This document shows positions 31,705 through 40,635 of a DNA stretch of 40,729 nt, one piece after another (positions within the stretch are counted from its first letter, which is position 1; every line of letters begins with the position of its first letter). Under the pieces are notes generated by a model. It was not told the DNA's origin. It was given only the letters and a program-made list of their open reading frames with translations, and ran no database searches. The position numbers and the translations under genes are program-made. Origin of the DNA: Bacillus subtilis (GTDB lineage: Bacteria > Bacillota > Bacilli > Bacillales > Bacillaceae_C); contig NZ_VTQV01000039.1 in NCBI RefSeq assembly GCF_008764245.1, positions 1-40,729 of the forward strand, read 5' to 3'.

Positions 31705-32985
31705 ATGAAAGGCTATAAAAAATCTCTCTATCTTCTATTTGGATTCGCTTTAAGTTTGGTACTAGTGGGATGTGGTCCACAAGATGATGGAGAGAACGAA
31801 TCAGCCGGGTCGAAGGATTCAGGCAAAGAGTATGACTTATTAGTGTGGGAAGATCAGGATAAAGCGGACGGTATTAAAGACGCAGTAGCTAAATTCGAAG
31901 AGGAAAATGATGTCAAGATCAAGGTTGTAGAAAAAGCCTATGCCAAACAAATTGAGGATTTACGTTTGGATGGACCAGCGGGTACTGGGCCAGATGTATT
32001 AACAATGGCTGGGGACCAGATGGGAACGGCTGTTACAGAAGGCTTATTGAAGGAATTGAACATTGAAGATGATATTCAATCTATTTATACAGATGAAGCT
32101 CTATTATCTCAAATGGTAGATGGAAAATTATATGGATTACCAAAAGCAGTGGAAACGACTGTACTTTACTATAATAAAGATTTAGTTTCTGAAGAGGACT
32201 TACCAGAAACATTGGATGAGTGGTATGAGTTTTCAAAAGAAGTAACAGATGGCAAAACCTTTGGGTTTTTAGCTTTATGGGATCAAGTCTATTATGCGCA
32301 AAGTGTAATGGGTGGTTATGGCGGTTACATTTTTGGCCGTGACGATAAGGGGAACTATGATCCAACAGATATTGGGCTAAATAATGATGGGGCAATCGAG
32401 GCAGCGGAATATATGAAAAAGTTTTATGATGAGGAGCTTTTTCCTACAGGAATTATAGGGGAGCAAGGAATCAATGTATTGGATTCCCTATTTTCAGAGG
32501 GGAAAGCGGCAGCTGTTATTTCAGGCCCTTGGAATCTTGAGCCGTTTGCAAAGGCCGGTATTGATTATGGGGTAAAAGCTTTACCTAAACTTCCAAATGG
32601 AAAAAACATGAGCGCATTTGTTGGTGTTAAAAGTTATAATGTAAGCTCTTTTTCTAAGAATCAAGAACTGGCAGAGAAATTTGTAGAATTTCTAACAAAC
32701 GAAGAAAATTCAAAAACAAGATATGAAGTAACGAAAGAAGTACCTGCAGTGAAGGCTTTAGCGGATGATCCTGTCGTAACAGAAAGTGAAGCCGCTGCAG
32801 CTGTAGCAGAGCAATCTCAGTATTCAGAGTTAACACCAAATATTCCAGAAATGAACGAAGTTTGGACACCGATTGATGCTGCATTGCAAACAATCGCTAC
32901 AGGCAAAGCAGCGCCTAAGGAGGCTTTGGATCAAGCTGTTCAAACGATTAAAGGACAAATTGAAGCCAATCATGGCGGACAATAA
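31705..32985 (+). CDS. ganS: Galactooligosaccharide ABC transporter, substrate-binding lipoprotein
   Basis: Extracytoplasmic sugar-binding protein of the maltose/maltodextrin-binding type. The 426-residue product (B. subtilis GanS about 421) has a lipoprotein signal ending LVGCGPQ. Family features include YDLLVWEDQDKADGIKDAVA, GPDVLTMAGDQMG, LYGLPKAVETTVLYYNKDL and KAAAVISGPWNLEPF. It is the first gene of ganSPQA, where such a gene is usually expressed most; a hairpin after it may protect its mRNA. Substrate is inferred from the beta-galactosidase in the operon. Confidence 0.9.
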   Translation: MKGYKKSLYLLFGFALSLVLVGCGPQDDGENESAGSKDSGKEYDLLVWEDQDKADGIKDAVAKFEEENDVKIKVVEKAYAKQIEDLRLDGPAGTGPDVLTMAGDQMGTAVTEGLLKELNIEDDIQSIYTDEALLSQMVDGKLYGLPKAVETTVLYYNKDLVSEEDLPETLDEWYEFSKEVTDGKTFGFLALWDQVYYAQSVMGGYGGYIFGRDDKGNYDPTDIGLNNDGAIEAAEYMKKFYDEELFPTGIIGEQGINVLDSLFSEGKAAAVISGPWNLEPFAKAGIDYGVKALPKLPNGKNMSAFVGVKSYNVSSFSKNQELAEKFVEFLTNEENSKTRYEVTKEVPAVKALADDPVVTESEAAAAVAEQSQYSELTPNIPEMNEVWTPIDAALQTIATGKAAPKEALDQAVQTIKGQIEANHGGQ

Positions 32986-33007
32986 CCTTTACGACTTCAT
33001 TGTTATG

Positions 33008-33034
33008 AGTGCCAAGTGTTCCGGGCTTGGCACT
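33008..33034 (+). other. Intercistronic hairpin between ganS and ganP
   Basis: AGTGCCAAG and CTTGGCACT pair perfectly around TGTTCCGGG with no T run. This position and shape are typical of processing or stabilising stems that raise binding-protein mRNA over permease mRNA. Confidence 0.7.
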
Positions 33035-33079
33035 TGTTCGCAATAAGCCTATGTAACGAATGAAAAAGGGGTGGAAGAA

Positions 33080-34336
33080 GTGCCACATCGACAAAAGGCA
33101 TTGTTTTTGTCTATAATTCCGGGATTAGGGCAGTTTTACAATCGGCAATGGGTAAAAGGCTTTCTGTATCTCATCATCACATTTTCCTTTTTTTGGGCTT
33201 TTAAAGATCTACTAAACATGGGATTTTGGGGGCTATTTACTTTAGGGGAGAAAGTCCCGCGTGATAATTCCATTTTCCTACTAGCGGAGGGGATTATCGC
33301 TGTCATTGTCACATGTTTTGGATTAGGCGTCTATTACTTGAATCTCCGAGATGCCTATCGAAATGGAAAACTACGTGACGAGAAAATGCCGTTAGGATCA
33401 TTAAAGGAACAGTATCATAATTTAGTGACTCAGGGTTATCCCTATCTTATTACGGGTCCCTCTTTATTCATCCTAATCTTTGCTGTCATCTTTCCTATTT
33501 TGTTTAGCTTTTTATTAGCTTTTACAAATTATGATTTATATCATTCTCCACCAGCACAATTAGTAGATTGGGTTGGTTTTGAAACATTTGCAAAAATATT
33601 TACAGTAGACATATGGCGATCCACATTTTTTGATGTATTAGGGTGGACGGTTATATGGACTGTGGTTGCCTCTACTTTACAAGTGAGTTTGGGAATTATT
33701 TTGGCGGTCATTGTGAATCAAAAAGATTTACGGTTTAAAAAATTTATCCGTACGGTGTTGATCTTGCCGTGGGCAGTACCCGGATTTGTGACCATTTTAA
33801 TCTTTGCTGGACTATTTAATGATAGTTTCGGTGCGATTAATAATGATATTTTAGCAGCATTAGGCATTGATGCGATTCCTTGGATGACGAATGCTACATG
33901 GTCGAAAGTCGCGTTGATATTTATGCAAGGATGGCTAGCATTTCCATATATTTTTATTGTGACAACGGGCGTCTTGCAATCGATTCCGCAAGATCTTTAT
34001 GAGGCGGCAACGATTGATGGGGCTTCAGCCTTTGCGAAATTCAAAAAGATCACGATGCCATTAGTGTTAACGTCGATCGCACCGATTGTGATTACACAAT
34101 ATACATTTAATTTTAATAACTTTAATATTATTTATCTTTTCAATGGCGGTGGTCCAGCTACACCGGGATCAACAGCTGGTGGAACCGATATTTTAGTCTC
34201 TTGGATTTATAAATTAACCATGAAGTCAAGCCAATATTCTCTTGCGGCCGCGTTGACTATCTTACTATCAACTTTTGTTATTTTGATAGCATTGTGGCAA
34301 TTTAGACGCACGAATTCATTTAAAGAGGGGGCTTAA
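33080..34336 (+). CDS. ganP: Galactooligosaccharide ABC transporter permease GanP
   Basis: MalF-type membrane permease. With the GTG at 33080 the product is 418 residues, the same length as B. subtilis GanP. That start has GGGGTGG about five bases upstream; the GTG at 33071 touches its own ribosome site. The N-terminus has the PGLGQFYNRQWVKG motif found in MalF-like proteins of this group, then about eight membrane segments and the ATPase-contact EAA loop (YEAATIDGASAFAKFKKITM, near residue 312). No ATPase gene is present; these systems usually share the MsmX-type ATPase encoded elsewhere. Confidence 0.9.
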   Translation: MPHRQKALFLSIIPGLGQFYNRQWVKGFLYLIITFSFFWAFKDLLNMGFWGLFTLGEKVPRDNSIFLLAEGIIAVIVTCFGLGVYYLNLRDAYRNGKLRDEKMPLGSLKEQYHNLVTQGYPYLITGPSLFILIFAVIFPILFSFLLAFTNYDLYHSPPAQLVDWVGFETFAKIFTVDIWRSTFFDVLGWTVIWTVVASTLQVSLGIILAVIVNQKDLRFKKFIRTVLILPWAVPGFVTILIFAGLFNDSFGAINNDILAALGIDAIPWMTNATWSKVALIFMQGWLAFPYIFIVTTGVLQSIPQDLYEAATIDGASAFAKFKKITMPLVLTSIAPIVITQYTFNFNNFNIIYLFNGGGPATPGSTAGGTDILVSWIYKLTMKSSQYSLAAALTILLSTFVILIALWQFRRTNSFKEGA

Positions 34337-34339
34337 CTG

Positions 34340-35188
34340 ATGGTAAGTGTAAAAAGAAGTAAATTCTTTCGACTTTTTTTCTCTTATTTAATCTTGGGTT
34401 TTATGATGGTCATTATTATCTACCCCCTCTTATGGACAGTGGGAGCTAGTTTTAACCCAGGTAATAGTTTAGTAAGTACATCGATGATCCCTAAAAATCC
34501 GACATTAGATCATTATAGAGAATTATTTGCTGGGAAACAGAGCTTGCAGTATGTTCAATGGTTTAAAAACTCTATAAAGATTAGTATTTTTACGATGGTT
34601 GGTACTTTGATTAGTGTTGCGTTTACGGGATATGCCTTTTCGCGATTTCGTTTTAAGGGGCGAAAAAATGGTCTTACCTTATTTTTGCTCTTACAAATGA
34701 TCCCTCAGTTTTCTGCATTAGTGGCTTTATTTGTGTTAGCCCAATTATTAGGGATGATGAACAGCCATTGGCTATTAATCTTCTTATATATTGGTGGTCA
34801 AATACCGATGAATACTTACTTATTGAAGGGATACATGGATACCATTCCGATGGATTTAGATGAAAGTGCGAAGATTGATGGGGCAAGTAATACGCGAATA
34901 TTCTTCCAAATTATTTTACCTCTTTCGAAACCAATGCTTGCCGTAGTGGCGATGAATGGTTTTACGGGACCACTGGGAGATTTTGTATTATCGTCGACGA
35001 TTTTAAGAACACCTGAATCTTATACTCTTCCTATCGGATTATATAATTTAGTGAATGATGTAATGGGTGCAAGCTATACAACGTTTGCTGCAGGTGCAAT
35101 TTTGATTAGTATTCCAATTGCTCTTCTCTTTGTCTTGTTACAGAAGAATTTTGTCAATGGTTTAACTGCCGGTGGAACAAAGGGATAG
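34340..35188 (+). CDS. ganQ: Galactooligosaccharide ABC transporter permease GanQ
   Basis: MalG-type membrane permease, partner of GanP. The product is 282 residues (B. subtilis GanQ 283) with six membrane segments and the EAA-like loop DESAKIDGASNTRIFFQIIL near residue 173. It starts three bases after the ganP stop, behind AGAGGGGG, so the two are translated together. Confidence 0.92.
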   Translation: MVSVKRSKFFRLFFSYLILGFMMVIIIYPLLWTVGASFNPGNSLVSTSMIPKNPTLDHYRELFAGKQSLQYVQWFKNSIKISIFTMVGTLISVAFTGYAFSRFRFKGRKNGLTLFLLLQMIPQFSALVALFVLAQLLGMMNSHWLLIFLYIGGQIPMNTYLLKGYMDTIPMDLDESAKIDGASNTRIFFQIILPLSKPMLAVVAMNGFTGPLGDFVLSSTILRTPESYTLPIGLYNLVNDVMGASYTTFAAGAILISIPIALLFVLLQKNFVNGLTAGGTKG

Positions 35189-35232
35189 GCAGAGGTTTTT
35201 ACTAAGAAATGAATTGTTAAAGGAGAATAAAC

Positions 35233-37293
35233 ATGACGAAACTAGATAGAACCTATGTTACGGAAGCAAAATATATGCTTCATGGGGGGGATTATAATCC
35301 AGACCAATGGTTAAATAGGCCGGAAATATTAGAAGATGATATTCGACTGATGAAATTAGCGCATACGAATGCTTATTCCATTGGGATGTTTTCGTGGAGC
35401 TCACTTGAACCAGAAGAAGGCCGCTATGAATTTGCATGGTTAGATCAAGTGTTTGATCGAATTCACAAAAATGGTGGGAAAATTGCTTTAGCAACGCCAA
35501 GTGGCGCTCGGCCTGCCTGGTTATCACAAAAATATCCGGAGGTTTTACGAGTAGATAAAAACCGGATGAAACAATTACATGGTGGACGTCACAATCATTG
35601 TTTTACTTCTGAAGTATATCGTGAAAAAACGCAAAAAATGAATCGTATGTTGGCAGAAAGGTATGGGAAACATCCCGCTCTGTTAATGTGGCATGTTTCA
35701 AACGAATACGGTGGAGAATGTCACTGTGACCATTGTCAAAATGCTTTCCGTAATTGGCTTAAAGAAAAATACAATCACGACTTAAACTCACTGAACGAAG
35801 CTTGGTGGGGACCATTCTGGAGTCATTCATATAATGATTGGTCGCAAATCGAATCCCCATCGCCCATCGGAGAAAATGCCGTACATGGTTTGAATTTGGA
35901 CTGGCGTCGATTTGTCACGGACCAGACGATCTCCTTTTATGAAAATGAAATCGTCCCATTACGAGAGATTACTCCTAATATTCCTGTTACAACGAACTTT
36001 ATGGCGGATACAGATGATTTAATTCCTTTTCAAGGCTTAGATTACAGTAAATTCTCCAAGCATGTAGATGTCCTGACATGGGATGCTTATCCAGCTTGGC
36101 ATAATGATTGGGAATCGACTGCAGATTTGGCGATGAAAGTTGGCTTTATCGATGATTTGTATCGTAGCTTAAAGCAACAACCATTTTTATTGTTAGAATC
36201 CACACCAAGTGCGGTGAATTGGCACAAAGTGAATAAAGCGAAGCGCCCAGGGATGCATTTGCTGTCTTCGATGCAAATGGTTGCTCACGGTTCAGACAGT
36301 GTGATGTATTTCCAATGGCGAAAATCACGAGGTTCTTCAGAGAAATTTCATGGGGCGATTGTAGATCATGACAATAGTACGGAAAATCGCGTATTTAAAG
36401 AGGTTGCAAAAGTTGGTCAGTCTTTAGAAAAGCTTACTGAGGTGACAGGAACACAACGACCAGCGAAAGTTGGTATTTTGTATGATTGGGATAATAATTG
36501 GGCGCTTAACGATGCACAAGGTTATGGTTTGGAAACAAAACGTTATCCACAAACATTGCAGCAACATTACCGAACATTCTGGGAAAAGGATATCCCAGTC
36601 GATGTGATCACAAAAGAGCAAGATTTCTCCTCTTATCAATTAATTGTAGCGCCAATGCTTTACTTGGCTAGCGAAGAGACGCTTTCTCGTCTAAAAACCT
36701 TTGTGGCGAATGGCGGTACCCTCGTGATGACCTATATTAGTGGAATCGTGAACGAGCATGATTTAACTTATATAGGTGGATGGCCACAAGATTTACAGGA
36801 TATCTTTGGGATGCAGCCAGTCGAAACCGATACGCTTTATCCAAAGGATAAAAATTATGTAAACTATCAAGGGAAACATTATATGCTAAAGGACTATGCG
36901 ACTGTTTTGGATTTGAAAACAGCCAAGTCGGAAGGGGTTTATGAAGAAGACTTCTATGCCAATACTCCGGCTGTTACAAGTCATGATTATGAAAAAGGGA
37001 AGACGTATTATATTGGGGCAAGATTAGATGCTGACTTCCATCATGATTTCTATAGTCGTCTTATTGAAGACCTTTGCCTCCAGCCTGCCTTTTCAGTCAA
37101 ACATGGAAAAGGGGTTTCCGTGCAGACAAGACAGGATGAAGAGCATTATTATGCCTTTATTATGAACTTCACGGAAGAAAAACAAACGATTACTCTACCT
37201 TCTAAGGGAACGGATTTACTATCTGGAGATGAATTAGAAGGAGAGATCGTCTTAGATCAATACGAAGTAAGAGTTTTAAAGACTCCAAGATAA
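35233..37293 (+). CDS. ganA: Beta-galactosidase, glycoside hydrolase family 42
   Basis: Cytosolic enzyme releasing galactose from beta-1,4-galactooligosaccharides and possibly lactose. The product is 686 residues (B. subtilis GanA 687). The catalytic acid/base is Glu158 (HVSNEYGG) and the nucleophile Glu322 (LLLESTPSAVNW). Cys123, Cys163, Cys165 and Cys168 form the zinc site seen in many GH42 enzymes. Domains: TIM barrel (about 1-390), a trimerisation domain (about 395-610) and a small beta C-terminal domain. GGAG precedes the ATG. There is no signal peptide, so substrate is taken up first by GanSPQ. The secreted galactanase GanB that normally follows is missing. Confidence 0.96.
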   Translation: MTKLDRTYVTEAKYMLHGGDYNPDQWLNRPEILEDDIRLMKLAHTNAYSIGMFSWSSLEPEEGRYEFAWLDQVFDRIHKNGGKIALATPSGARPAWLSQKYPEVLRVDKNRMKQLHGGRHNHCFTSEVYREKTQKMNRMLAERYGKHPALLMWHVSNEYGGECHCDHCQNAFRNWLKEKYNHDLNSLNEAWWGPFWSHSYNDWSQIESPSPIGENAVHGLNLDWRRFVTDQTISFYENEIVPLREITPNIPVTTNFMADTDDLIPFQGLDYSKFSKHVDVLTWDAYPAWHNDWESTADLAMKVGFIDDLYRSLKQQPFLLLESTPSAVNWHKVNKAKRPGMHLLSSMQMVAHGSDSVMYFQWRKSRGSSEKFHGAIVDHDNSTENRVFKEVAKVGQSLEKLTEVTGTQRPAKVGILYDWDNNWALNDAQGYGLETKRYPQTLQQHYRTFWEKDIPVDVITKEQDFSSYQLIVAPMLYLASEETLSRLKTFVANGGTLVMTYISGIVNEHDLTYIGGWPQDLQDIFGMQPVETDTLYPKDKNYVNYQGKHYMLKDYATVLDLKTAKSEGVYEEDFYANTPAVTSHDYEKGKTYYIGARLDADFHHDFYSRLIEDLCLQPAFSVKHGKGVSVQTRQDEEHYYAFIMNFTEEKQTITLPSKGTDLLSGDELEGEIVLDQYEVRVLKTPR

Positions 37294-37311
37294 TTGAAAT
37301 AAATAAACTTA

Positions 37312-37355
37312 ACATCCATTCCATCCAGACAACAACTATGGAATGGATGTTTTTC
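37312..37355 (+). terminator. Terminator of the gan operon
   Basis: ACATCCATTCCAT and ATGGAATGGATGT pair over 13 bases, followed by TTTTCTTT. It closes the operon at ganA. Confidence 0.95.
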
Positions 37356-37384
37356 TTTATTCTACGAGCACTAAATACACTACT

Positions 37385-38152
37385 CTATTCTTTCACTCCG
37401 ACCACTCTAATTCTTTTATAATCAGCCAGCCATTGTCCATTTTGGAACATCGTTGGCCGCAAATGGTTTTCCGTATCCGTTATGAGCTGATCACTTTCGC
37501 GGTCAGTTAGTCCTTTGAAAAAGGAATCACCAAACATGTTAAGCCAGTTTCTTAATCCGTCTTTCCCTTCTAGAGGAGTTGGGCGAGCAAAGTGCTGAGC
37601 AAAGCTTACATGAAATCCGGTCTCTTCCATTAAAGTGGTGTATTCTCCGATGCTAGGGAAATACCATGGGATTCGATTTGCTCCATCCTCAATTCCATTC
37701 CTTTGGAACTGAAGAAGTAATGCATCAATAATTTGTTTTACATTATCTTTACCTCCAAACTCTGCAACCAATCGCCCACCGGGGATTAATGCTTTATGTA
37801 TAGAGGAAAGGACTTCTTCAGGCGCTTGAATCCAATGTAAAGCAGCGTTAGAGAAAACTGCATCGAACTCACGCTCATAAGAGAGAGAGCGTGCATTCTC
37901 TACTTTAAAAGGAATATGAGGATATTTTCTTTTTGCTTCTGTAATCATGTTGTCAGATTGATCTACACCGATCACTTGAGACCCTAAATCAGCGATTTGC
38001 TTAGCTAAATCTCCGGTACCACAGCCTAGATCTAAAACTCTTTCTCCAACTTGTGGGGCTAATAATTCCACAATACTTTCTCCAAATTTTGATACAAACG
38101 AGTGATTTTGATCATAAAGCATTGAATTCCACGAATCAGCAATGTTTTTCAT
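37385..38152 (-). CDS. Class I SAM-dependent methyltransferase (trans-aconitate methyltransferase-like)
   Basis: Cytosolic methyltransferase of 255 residues. SAM motif I is VLDLGCGTGDLAKQI (about 40-54), followed by VIGVDQSDNMI and the motif-IV region FDAVFSNAALHWIQAPEEV, whose ALHW is typical of Tam-like enzymes; ALIPGGRLVAEFGG is the later strand. GAGGGGA precedes the ATG. Substrate is unknown. It stands alone between the gan operon and blaI; nothing ties it to either. Confidence 0.85.
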   Translation of the reverse strand: MKNIADSWNSMLYDQNHSFVSKFGESIVELLAPQVGERVLDLGCGTGDLAKQIADLGSQVIGVDQSDNMITEAKRKYPHIPFKVENARSLSYEREFDAVFSNAALHWIQAPEEVLSSIHKALIPGGRLVAEFGGKDNVKQIIDALLLQFQRNGIEDGANRIPWYFPSIGEYTTLMEETGFHVSFAQHFARPTPLEGKDGLRNWLNMFGDSFFKGLTDRESDQLITDTENHLRPTMFQNGQWLADYKRIRVVGVKE

Positions 38153-38253
38153 CTGCAGTCCCCTCCTACCTCCATTGTAATGATAGTATATCGCTTAAGT
38201 TCTATAATGAAAATAGACAATTTTGCAAAGAAATACATAACGTGGCTTTCACT

Positions 38254-38649
38254 TCATTTTTTTGTTCCTTTTTCTTTAGGGTTTTTGTCCAAAATGGAGC
38301 GCAATTCTTTAATATCATCTTCTGACAAAGAATCCTCTTGGATGAACTGAACTAACATCGGCTTTAAGGCTCCACCATATATTCGGTTAATAAAAGAGTG
38401 TGCCTCAGCTCTCTGACATTCCTCTTGTGAATAAAGTGGATAGAAAGTATAGACTCTTTGATCTTTATTGACACCGACCACTTTTTTCTGAGTAAGACGA
38501 TCTAAAAGGGTGCGGATGGTTTTCGGCTTCCAATCCGTTTTCTCTTGTATGGAAGATATAACTTCACTAGCTGTTCTTGGAGACTTTTCCCAAAGAACAT
38601 GCATAATTTCCCATTCTGATTCTGAAATATTGGGGGTTTTCTTTGTCAT
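38254..38649 (-). CDS. blaI: BlaI/MecI family repressor
   Basis: Winged-helix repressor of beta-lactamase genes. The product is 131 residues, with the helix-turn-helix region ISESEWEIMHVLWEKSPRTA and TIRTLLDRLTQKKVV, and a dimerisation tail (FIQEDSLSEDDIKELRSILD). The segment AEAHSFINRIYGG corresponds to the region where BlaI is cut by induced BlaR1. The ATG at 38649 has AAAGGAGGGAG upstream, so the longer frame to 38676 is not used. It is divergent from the beta-lactamase gene 600 bases away. The sensor gene blaR1, usually adjacent, is absent. Confidence 0.92.
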   Translation of the reverse strand: MTKKTPNISESEWEIMHVLWEKSPRTASEVISSIQEKTDWKPKTIRTLLDRLTQKKVVGVNKDQRVYTFYPLYSQEECQRAEAHSFINRIYGGALKPMLVQFIQEDSLSEDDIKELRSILDKNPKEKGTKK

Positions 38650-38745
38650 CCTTATTCTCCCTCCTTTGTCATACATGTGAAATTCAATTATTCTCTAGTG
38701 TCGTAAATGATTCCCTTATTTCTCAAAAAAGATAACGTGATTTTT

Positions 38746-39052
38746 GCGGACTTGCTTCTATAACTATTATCTTCATTTTGTATATTGGTTGCAAAGAAAT
38801 ATGTATTGTCCTTTGTTTCTCCACTGGATCAAATGGATGAACAAAGGATAAACGGCTAAAGGCAGCAAGTCCGCATGACTCAAAAGAAACTTCCTGTTGC
38901 TGCGCCTGCACTAGTACGTCTCTGTACGTCGTAACGCTGTTCTGACCAACGTCTTGTTGGCCTAAATTCGCGGCAACAATGGCCACGCCTTTGTTACCTG
39001 CATCCTGCAGACCCTGGTAAAAATGACATTGCGGATTTCTTCGATGGCAACA
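38746..39052. repeat. Diverged repeat element between blaI and bla
   Basis: GCGGACTTGCT (38746-38756) is exactly inverted at 38864-38874, with a nested TCCTTTGTT/AACAAAGGA pair. After that lie CACTAGTACGTCTCTGTACG, similar to the palindrome zone at 7700, and at 39016-39049 a block matching the right end of the 7638-7959 element in reverse orientation (30 of 34 bases). It encodes nothing convincing. It fills the place where blaR1 might be expected. Confidence 0.6.
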
Positions 39053-39102
39053 AGTATATTTGCTGATCTAATAGCGAAATCGAGTTTTTCAAATTAATCT
39101 GC

Positions 39103-39146
39103 TTGACATCGATTGATTACATCTGTAGTATTGGACTACGTTAGTA
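39103..39146 (+). promoter_or_regulatory. Beta-lactamase promoter with two BlaI-type operators
   Basis: TTGACA (39103-39108) and TAGTAT (39126-39131) are exactly 17 bases apart. TACATCTGTA (39118-39127) matches the BlaI/MecI core TACAnnTGTA and overlaps the spacer and -10; TACGTTAGTA (39137-39146), a weaker TAC-N4-GTA, lies near the transcription start, 19 bases downstream of the first. Repression by the neighbouring BlaI follows from this layout. Confidence 0.82.
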
Positions 39147-39249
39147 ATCTTAAGGAAGGAGGAAGAGTTAATCTTGAAATGTTGTATAGAAAAAGATAGA
39201 ACTATAGGTTAATAATGAAGCGAATATTAAATAGAAAGAGGTTATGAAT

Positions 39250-40179
39250 ATGACGAAAATATATAAACACAAATTCAGCGCACGAATATTTACATTCTGT
39301 ATGTTGCTGTTCATGCTGATTACACTCTCGGCTTGTGCGGATAAAGAAAATACAACAGAGGCCTCATTCGAAGAGGTGAATGAAGAAGAACAATCAGCAA
39401 ATATAGATGAAAAGTTTGCCCAGCTCGAGGATGATTTTGATGCTCAAATTGGTGTCTATGCGATTGATACAGGAACAAATCAGGCCATTGAATATCGGCC
39501 AGAGGAGCGTTTCGCCTTTGCATCCACGTACAAGGCTTTGGCCGCTGCCATCGTTCTGCAGCAGAATTCTATGGAAGATCTGAATGAAGTCATCAGTTAC
39601 AGCGAAGATGATTTAGTTCCTTATTCCCCGGTGACTGAGAAACATGTAGATACTGGGATGACCCTTTTGGAACTTGCTGAGGCAGCAGTCCGGACTAGTG
39701 ATAACACAGCTGGTAACCTCTTATTTAAAGCATTGGGCGGCCCTGCTGAATTTGAACAAGCTCTGAGGGATATTGGGGATCACGACACCCAGTCAGATCG
39801 ATATGAACCTGATTTAAATATGTTCAGCCCAGAAGATCCTCGTGACACTAGTACTCCAAAGGCTCTTACCACTAGTCTTCGGGCATTTGTGGTTGGCGAC
39901 TTACTTTCGGATCAAGCGCGTGAACGGTTCACGAATTGGCTGCAGGGAAATGCGACAGGAGATACACTCATTCGTGCGGGTGCACCAGAAGGATGGGAGG
40001 TCGGCGATAAGAGTGGGGCCGGAAGTTACGGAACAAGAAATGACATTGCAGTGGTTTGGCCACCGAACAGAGAACCAATCGTCATTACGATTATGTCCCG
40101 CCATAATACAGAGGATGCCGAATATGATGACGCCTTGATTGCGCAGGCTGCCAAGGTCGCACTTAACGCCCTAAAGTAA
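39250..40179 (+). CDS. Class A beta-lactamase, lipoprotein form
   Basis: Serine beta-lactamase hydrolysing penicillins, similar to Bacillus PenP. From the ATG at 39250 it has 309 residues. The signal ends in LSAC (Cys29), so it should be lipid-anchored outside. Catalytic elements are intact: STYK at 92-95, SDN at 150-152, EPDLN with Glu186 and Asn190, and KSG at 254-256, where most class A enzymes have KTG. The ATG at 39244 is only two bases from AAGAGG, while that at 39250 is eight, so the latter is preferred. Regulation by BlaI is likely. The spectrum cannot be judged from sequence. Confidence 0.95.
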   Translation: MTKIYKHKFSARIFTFCMLLFMLITLSACADKENTTEASFEEVNEEEQSANIDEKFAQLEDDFDAQIGVYAIDTGTNQAIEYRPEERFAFASTYKALAAAIVLQQNSMEDLNEVISYSEDDLVPYSPVTEKHVDTGMTLLELAEAAVRTSDNTAGNLLFKALGGPAEFEQALRDIGDHDTQSDRYEPDLNMFSPEDPRDTSTPKALTTSLRAFVVGDLLSDQARERFTNWLQGNATGDTLIRAGAPEGWEVGDKSGAGSYGTRNDIAVVWPPNREPIVITIMSRHNTEDAEYDDALIAQAAKVALNALK

Positions 40180-40284
40180 GTGTGAGATGTGGGCGGGAAA
40201 AGAATTAAATAAGATTTTCCTAATGGTATGTAATATAATAAGGGAACAAAGTAGATCGGCTATCTCGAAAGGATGATTTTCTTA

Positions 40285-40635
40285 ATGGTGCAAGCAGTGA
40301 TATTCGATTTAGATGGGACATTATTGAATCGCCAAGCATCTGTAGAAGGTTTCATTCAACATCAATATGAGCGGTTATATGAGTTTGTTCGTCATATACC
40401 AAAGGAACAATATGTATCGAGATTCATAGAGCTAGATCATCGTGGTTATGTATGGAAGGACAAGGTCTACCAACAAATGGTTAAGGAATTGTCCATTCAA
40501 AAGCTAACTTGGCAAGAGCTATTATCGGATTACGTAGAAAACTTTCATAAGTATTGTGTAGCTTTTCCGAACCTAATTCCTATGTTTGAACAAAAAAGCG
40601 AAGGTGCAGTCCCCTTCAAAATGCGCCGCATTTAG
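40285..40635 (+). pseudogene. HAD family hydrolase, truncated by an insertion
   Basis: The frame starts MVQAVIFDLDGTLLNRQ, carrying HAD motif I (DLDGT), and continues through a helical cap region to AFPNLIPMFEQ near residue 104. After that the frame runs into the end of an insertion element (KSEGAVPFKMRRI) and stops, so motifs II-IV are missing. Intact HAD enzymes of this kind have 200-230 residues. The 3' part probably lies beyond the element, outside the window. The ribosome site (AAAGGATG) is about 12 bases before the ATG at 40285; an in-frame ATG at 40273 is also possible. Confidence 0.88.

Noticed and set aside
38723-38986. 87-codon minus-strand frame between blaI and bla
   Set aside because: It spans the inverted repeats of the second repeat element, has no match to BlaR1 or any family I know, and no ribosome site.
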